From DATAEE01 sp036257535 (GTDB taxonomy: Bacteria > Acidobacteriota > Vicinamibacteria > Vicinamibacterales > 2-12-FULL-66-21), in assembly GCA_036257535.1 (NCBI GenBank), contig DATAFJ010000179.1, positions 1-15,382 of the forward strand: a DNA stretch of 15,382 nt. Reading direction: 5' to 3'. The first letter of the stretch is position 1, and each line of letters starts with the position of its first letter. Shown in pieces: positions 12,474 to 15,382 of this stretch. The translations under genes were made by a program, and so were the position numbers. The notes below the pieces were generated by a model. It was not told the DNA's origin. It worked only from the letters and a program-made list of their open reading frames with translations, and ran no database searches.

Positions 12474-13436
12474 CTACGGAAGGAGAACGATCTTCCCGGC
12501 AGCGCCCGGCTGAAGTACGAGTTCGTGCGCCTCGCGCGCCTGCGCGAGCGGGAGCGAGCGGCCGACGACCGGCCGCACGGTGCCGTTCCCGAGCGCGGCC
12601 TGCAGCGCGGCGTGCGCCGACGACAGTTCCGCTGCCGACATGCCGAACAGGAACGTGCCGAGGATGGACGCCTCGCGAACCATCGCGTCGCGAGGATTGA
12701 TCTCGACCGGGCCCCGGCTGCCGACGACGACGATGCGTCCGTGCCGGGCCACGAGCCGCAGATCGACCCCCAGGTTCCGGTTCGCGAGCATCTCGACGAC
12801 GACGTCAACGCCGCGGCCGCCGGTCAACTCCATCACCTGCTTTTCGAGACCCGGATCGTTGTGGTCGAGCGCATGGCTGGCGCCCTGCTCGCGTACGAGG
12901 GCCCGTCCGGCCTCAGTGCCGGCGGTCCCGATCACGGTGAGCCCGGCGGCGTGCGCGAGCTGCACGGTGGCGGTTCCCGTACCTCCGCTCGCGCCATGCA
13001 CGAGAACGGACTCTCCAGGGACGGCTCGCGCGATCTGAAAGAGCGCGCGGAAGGCGGTCACGTACGGAACGCCGATTGCCGCCCCCTGCTCGAAGCTCAC
13101 CGCCGCCGGCAACCGGTAAGCCTGGGATTCGGCGCACGCGATCGTTTCCGCGTAAGTTCCCGCCTGCGCGCCGCTCACGTACACACGGTCGCCCGGGACG
13201 AACCGTGTGACGTCACGCCCGACGGCAACGACACTCCCTGCCCCGTCGATCCCCGGTGTGTAAGGCAGGTCCGGTTTCACCGCATGTGCACCGCCCCGAA
13301 TATACGTGTCGACGGGATTCACGCCGGCCGCGTGGATGCGCACGATCACCTGCCCGGCACCGGCGCGCGGCTCCACGGCCTCTTCGAGAACCAGATTCTC
13401 CGGTCCGCCGAAGTTGTGGACTCGGATGGCCCGCAT
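12474..13436 (-). CDS. NADPH:quinone oxidoreductase-like MDR enzyme (zeta-crystallin type)
   Basis: A 320-residue medium-chain dehydrogenase/reductase without zinc ligands. The N-terminal GroES-like domain has AGVNPVDTYIRGG near 38-50 and LPYTPGIDGAGSVVAVG near 57-73. The Rossmann domain begins at ESVLVHGASGGTGTATVQLA, with the nucleotide-binding GASGGTG at 148-154. Later segments LDHNDPGLEKQVMELTGGRGVDVVVEMLA and RIVVVGSRGPVEINPR are typical of quinone oxidoreductases reducing quinones or enones with NADPH in the cytoplasm. I chose the ATG at 13436; the adjacent GTG at 13439 is equally possible. It lies 33 bases after the HD gene's stop and 6 bases before paralog 2. Confidence 0.9.
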   Translation of the reverse strand: MRAIRVHNFGGPENLVLEEAVEPRAGAGQVIVRIHAAGVNPVDTYIRGGAHAVKPDLPYTPGIDGAGSVVAVGRDVTRFVPGDRVYVSGAQAGTYAETIACAESQAYRLPAAVSFEQGAAIGVPYVTAFRALFQIARAVPGESVLVHGASGGTGTATVQLAHAAGLTVIGTAGTEAGRALVREQGASHALDHNDPGLEKQVMELTGGRGVDVVVEMLANRNLGVDLRLVARHGRIVVVGSRGPVEINPRDAMVREASILGTFLFGMSAAELSSAHAALQAALGNGTVRPVVGRSLPLAQAREAHELVLQPGAAGKIVLLP

Positions 13437-13469
13437 CACTTCAGGCTATCAGAATGATGCGCCCCACGC

Positions 13470-14003
13470 TTAGAGCCTGAACATGGGAAGCGGGCTGAGA
13501 GGATGGGATCGCCAGCGCTGGAGCGACAGCTGCACCAGCCGCCGGTGAAAGCCGGCGTTTGGCCAGGCCGCGAAGATCTCGCGTACGACGTTTCGCTGGA
13601 GTCCGAACCGCCGCAGCCCCTTCGAAACGTCGATCCAGTCCGCCCGGCGAAAGGGCTCGACAAGGTGGAACCGGGTGCCCCGATACGGGGACAGCTTGTG
13701 ATGTTCGAGGATCATCGCGGCAATCTCGGCGCTCCACACCGCGTTCCCTGATCGCGCGAGATGTGCCTCGGCGAGGCGAATTGACGGCTGCAGGTAGTCG
13801 AACGTCCGGTCGGTCCAGATCCCCATGTCGTGAAACGCGGCGGCAATCGCGATTTTGTCGAGCCCCGCCGCGTCGACAGGCAGCATCGCGGCGCACAGAT
13901 TCACGACGCGGTAGACGTGATTCCGGTACGCCGCGAAATCACGGCCGATGTTACCGGCGTGCGCCTCGAGCAGCCGATCGGCCGTCGGTATCTCGGTGAG
14001 CAA
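13470..14003 (-). CDS. HD-domain phosphohydrolase-like protein
   Basis: A 177-residue soluble protein with an HD metal-binding fold. H29 lies in YRNHVYRVVNL, the HD pair H58-D59 in AIAAAFHDMGIWTDRTFDYL, a helical EHHKLSPY at 100-107, and a downstream aspartate in RRADWID (D122 or D125). HD proteins hydrolyse phosphate esters or nucleotides; the substrate is unknown here. The TTG at 14003 is used because it follows the hydrolase stop by nine bases and no ATG or GTG is available before the conserved region; the Shine-Dalgarno is weak (GAGC). It is the second gene of the four-gene operon. Confidence 0.8.
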   Translation of the reverse strand: MLTEIPTADRLLEAHAGNIGRDFAAYRNHVYRVVNLCAAMLPVDAAGLDKIAIAAAFHDMGIWTDRTFDYLQPSIRLAEAHLARSGNAVWSAEIAAMILEHHKLSPYRGTRFHLVEPFRRADWIDVSKGLRRFGLQRNVVREIFAAWPNAGFHRRLVQLSLQRWRSHPLSPLPMFRL

Positions 14004-14012
14004 GGCCGGAGC

Positions 14013-14864
14013 TCACGCAGCCGGCAGGCGGGCCGCAATCCACGCCTTGATGTCCGCGATCACGTTCTCCTTGCCGACGTCGTTCAGCAGATCGTGGACG
14101 TGCCCTTCATAGAGCTTCAAGGTCTTGTCCGTCGAACCGGCCGTGTCGTAGAAGAACTGGCTGCCGCCCGGCTTCGTCACCGTGTCGTCGGTTCCGTGCA
14201 GGATGAAAACCGGAAGCGTGATCAGCGGAAACTCTTTCTTGAGGCGTTCGTCGGCCCGGACCATTTCCGCGACGGTATGGGTGGGCTGCACCTCGTGCGC
14301 GATCAGCGGATCGCTGTTCAGGGCCTCGACGACTTTCGGATCGCGCGAGAAGCCTTCGTTCGGGAGCTTGAGCACGTGCGTGTGCGGCGCGATGTGGCTG
14401 AGGCCCTTGAGTACCGCGAGCACGAAGTCCGGTGCCGGAATCTGGAACGCAAAGCTCTCGCAGATCAGGCCAGCCAGCTCCGCCTGATTCTCCAGCGTGT
14501 ACACGCACGAGATCACGCCGCCAGCGCTGTGGCCCAGGAGGAACACCGGCAGCCCTGGCTCGCGCGACTTCGCGAGCCTGACGACCGTGTCCACGTCGCT
14601 GATGTAGTCGGCCACTTTCTCGACCCAGAACCGGTCGCCGTCGGACTTCCCGCGGCCGCGCAGATCGAGCGCGTACACGGCGAACCGATCATCAACGAGC
14701 TGCTCCGCTGTCCAGCCGTAGTGGCCGCTGTGGGAGTTGAAGCCATGGACGATGACGACGACCGCGCGTGGACGAGCGGCGGGACGCCACGAGCGGACCA
14801 GGATCTCGAGGCCGCCGGATGTTTTGACTCGTTCTTCGAGAGCGCTGCCAGCTACCGTTTGCAT
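14013..14864 (-). CDS. Alpha/beta hydrolase, monoacylglycerol-lipase-like
   Basis: A 283-residue cytoplasmic hydrolase of the serine aminopeptidase S33/monoglyceride lipase group. The oxyanion-region motif HGFNSHSGHYG lies at 40-50 and DLRGRGKSDG at 67-76. The nucleophile elbow GHSAGG (111-116, Ser113) is followed by the acid in LHGTDDTV (Asp227) and the base in YEGHVHDLLND (His257 likely), so the triad is complete. The likely reaction is ester hydrolysis of monoglycerides or lysolipids; the actual substrate is inferred from family. The ATG at 14864 is preceded by AAGGAG six bases away. It is the first gene of the four-gene operon. Confidence 0.88.
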   Translation of the reverse strand: MQTVAGSALEERVKTSGGLEILVRSWRPAARPRAVVVIVHGFNSHSGHYGWTAEQLVDDRFAVYALDLRGRGKSDGDRFWVEKVADYISDVDTVVRLAKSREPGLPVFLLGHSAGGVISCVYTLENQAELAGLICESFAFQIPAPDFVLAVLKGLSHIAPHTHVLKLPNEGFSRDPKVVEALNSDPLIAHEVQPTHTVAEMVRADERLKKEFPLITLPVFILHGTDDTVTKPGGSQFFYDTAGSTDKTLKLYEGHVHDLLNDVGKENVIADIKAWIAARLPAA

Positions 14865-14974
14865 GATTGTCTCCTTATGCGCCGCAACGATCGTCTTTGC
14901 GCCATGCCCAACCGGTCAATAACTCATCCGGTCTAACGGCCGCTACCACGAAAGGGTTACGACGTTGTGTCGCG

Positions 14975-15108
14975 GCCACGGATTTCACGAATCCGACGAG
15001 CCACGGATTTCACAGATAAAACGGATTCGGTCGGCCACGGATTACACAGGTTCAACGGACTCAGCCGGCCACGGATTTCACAGATTTCATTCCGGCCGTG
15101 GAATCCGT
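14975..15108. repeat. Array of GCCACGGATT-family repeats
   Basis: GCCACGGATT occurs at 14975, 15000, 15034 and 15068, mostly continuing TCACAGAT. The last three start 34 bases apart; the first is 25 bases earlier. A degenerate inverted copy (GGAATCCGTG) lies near 15099. Spacers are short and similar to the repeat itself, so this is not a CRISPR array. The array fills the gap between the hydrolase and the transposase and overlaps the transposase 3' end. No gene is seen at 14865-15060. Confidence 0.7.
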
Positions 15109-15382
15109 GTGTGAAAGCCAGAACATGATCTGACAGTCGTGCTGATCGCGCGCTGGGCGCGCCGGCTTGGCTTGGTAGGCCGGCGTGCTCGCGCGCGGTG
15201 AGGCAATCAGCGTCTCCTTCGCCAGCGCCAGGCTGTCTAGAAACGTCTGCATGGGCGTCTTGCCGTAACACCAGCGGCCCTGATGCGGCCGCCGCTGATT
15301 GTCGTCGTCGACGAAGGTGTCGAGGTCGGCCTGCCGCGACGCCAAGTCCTCGTAACACGTTCGTCGGAAGGCCACCCGATAA
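15061..15382 (-). CDS. IS481-type transposase, C-terminal part (5' end outside window)
   Basis: About 107 residues of the C-terminus of a DDE integrase-core transposase. The frame continues past the window edge (YRVAFRRTCYEDLASRQADLDTFVDDDN). The RRPHQGRWCYGKTPMQTFLDSLALAKE block is the recognisable IS481 end. The usual NRRRPHQG context is DDDNQRRPHQG here. After ...KETLIAS the frame runs on for about 45 extra residues, ending in MKSVKSVAG, which is a translation of the repeat array. The natural stop therefore appears lost or decayed. The terminal inverted repeat and the rest of the element are not visible, so whether it is active cannot be judged. Confidence 0.75.
   Translation of the reverse strand, partial: YRVAFRRTCYEDLASRQADLDTFVDDDNQRRPHQGRWCYGKTPMQTFLDSLALAKETLIASPRASTPAYQAKPARPARDQHDCQIMFWLSHTDSTAGMKSVKSVAG

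Noticed and set aside
14975..15108. Possible CRISPR array
   Set aside because: Repeats are short and degenerate, spacers resemble the repeat, spacing is not uniform at the first unit, and no cas genes are present.

Overview
The window is GC-rich bacterial chromosome, densely coded, with small secreted and outer-membrane proteins. An Oar-like TonB-dependent receptor, a patatin fused to a POTRA/beta-barrel, an ECF42-type sigma factor with a YCII partner, DUF3618-like and Lmo0937-type stress proteins, and dispersed GCCACGGATT-type repeats together suggest a soil Acidobacteriota, perhaps Vicinamibacteria. That placement is an inference from gene content, not from a marker gene. No rRNA, tRNA or CRISPR array was seen, and no gene-free stretch exceeds about 250 bases.

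Layout. Positions 1-1818 (+) hold the C-terminal barrel of a large TonB-dependent receptor cut by the window edge. It converges on a two-gene minus-strand unit (2566-1857): a ribbon-helix-helix protein and a small HxxH/YHETIT protein of unknown function. A G-rich inverted repeat lies at the shared 3' end. Next on the minus strand are a TonB-family protein with N-terminal zinc ribbons (3939-2632), a patatin-POTRA-barrel outer-membrane protein (6356-4134), and an ECF42 sigma factor (7732-6455) preceded by its YCII-family partner (8228-7821). A cupin (8373-8723, +) diverges from the YCII gene and converges on a DUF1772 membrane protein (9218-8736).

Positions 9299-11773 are a group of small stress-type membrane or envelope proteins on the minus strand: a DUF3618-like protein, a 129-aa single-TM protein, an Lmo0937-type 50-aa protein and a charged 95-aa protein. 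A DUF2071/YqjF-type gene (10506-11270, +) sits inside the group. From 14864 down to 12024 is a tight four-gene minus-strand operon: monoglyceride-lipase-like hydrolase, HD-domain protein, quinone-oxidoreductase-like MDR enzyme, and a second HxxH/YHETIT protein paralogous to the one at 1857-2279. The right edge carries the 3' part of an IS481-type transposase whose reading frame runs into an array of dispersed repeats.

Working together. The TonB-like protein next to a TonB-dependent receptor suggests an energised uptake theme, though such receptors are numerous in these genomes. The sigma/YCII pair is a recognised ECF42 arrangement, and a good match to the reported ECF42 promoter lies before the YCII gene. 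The most unusual items are the RHH plus HxxH/YHETIT pair with an operator-like palindrome on its -10 box, the paralogous HxxH/YHETIT protein 10 kb away, a hairpin that would bury the ribosome binding site of the 95-aa stress protein, and the repeat elements placed at the 3' ends of transcripts.
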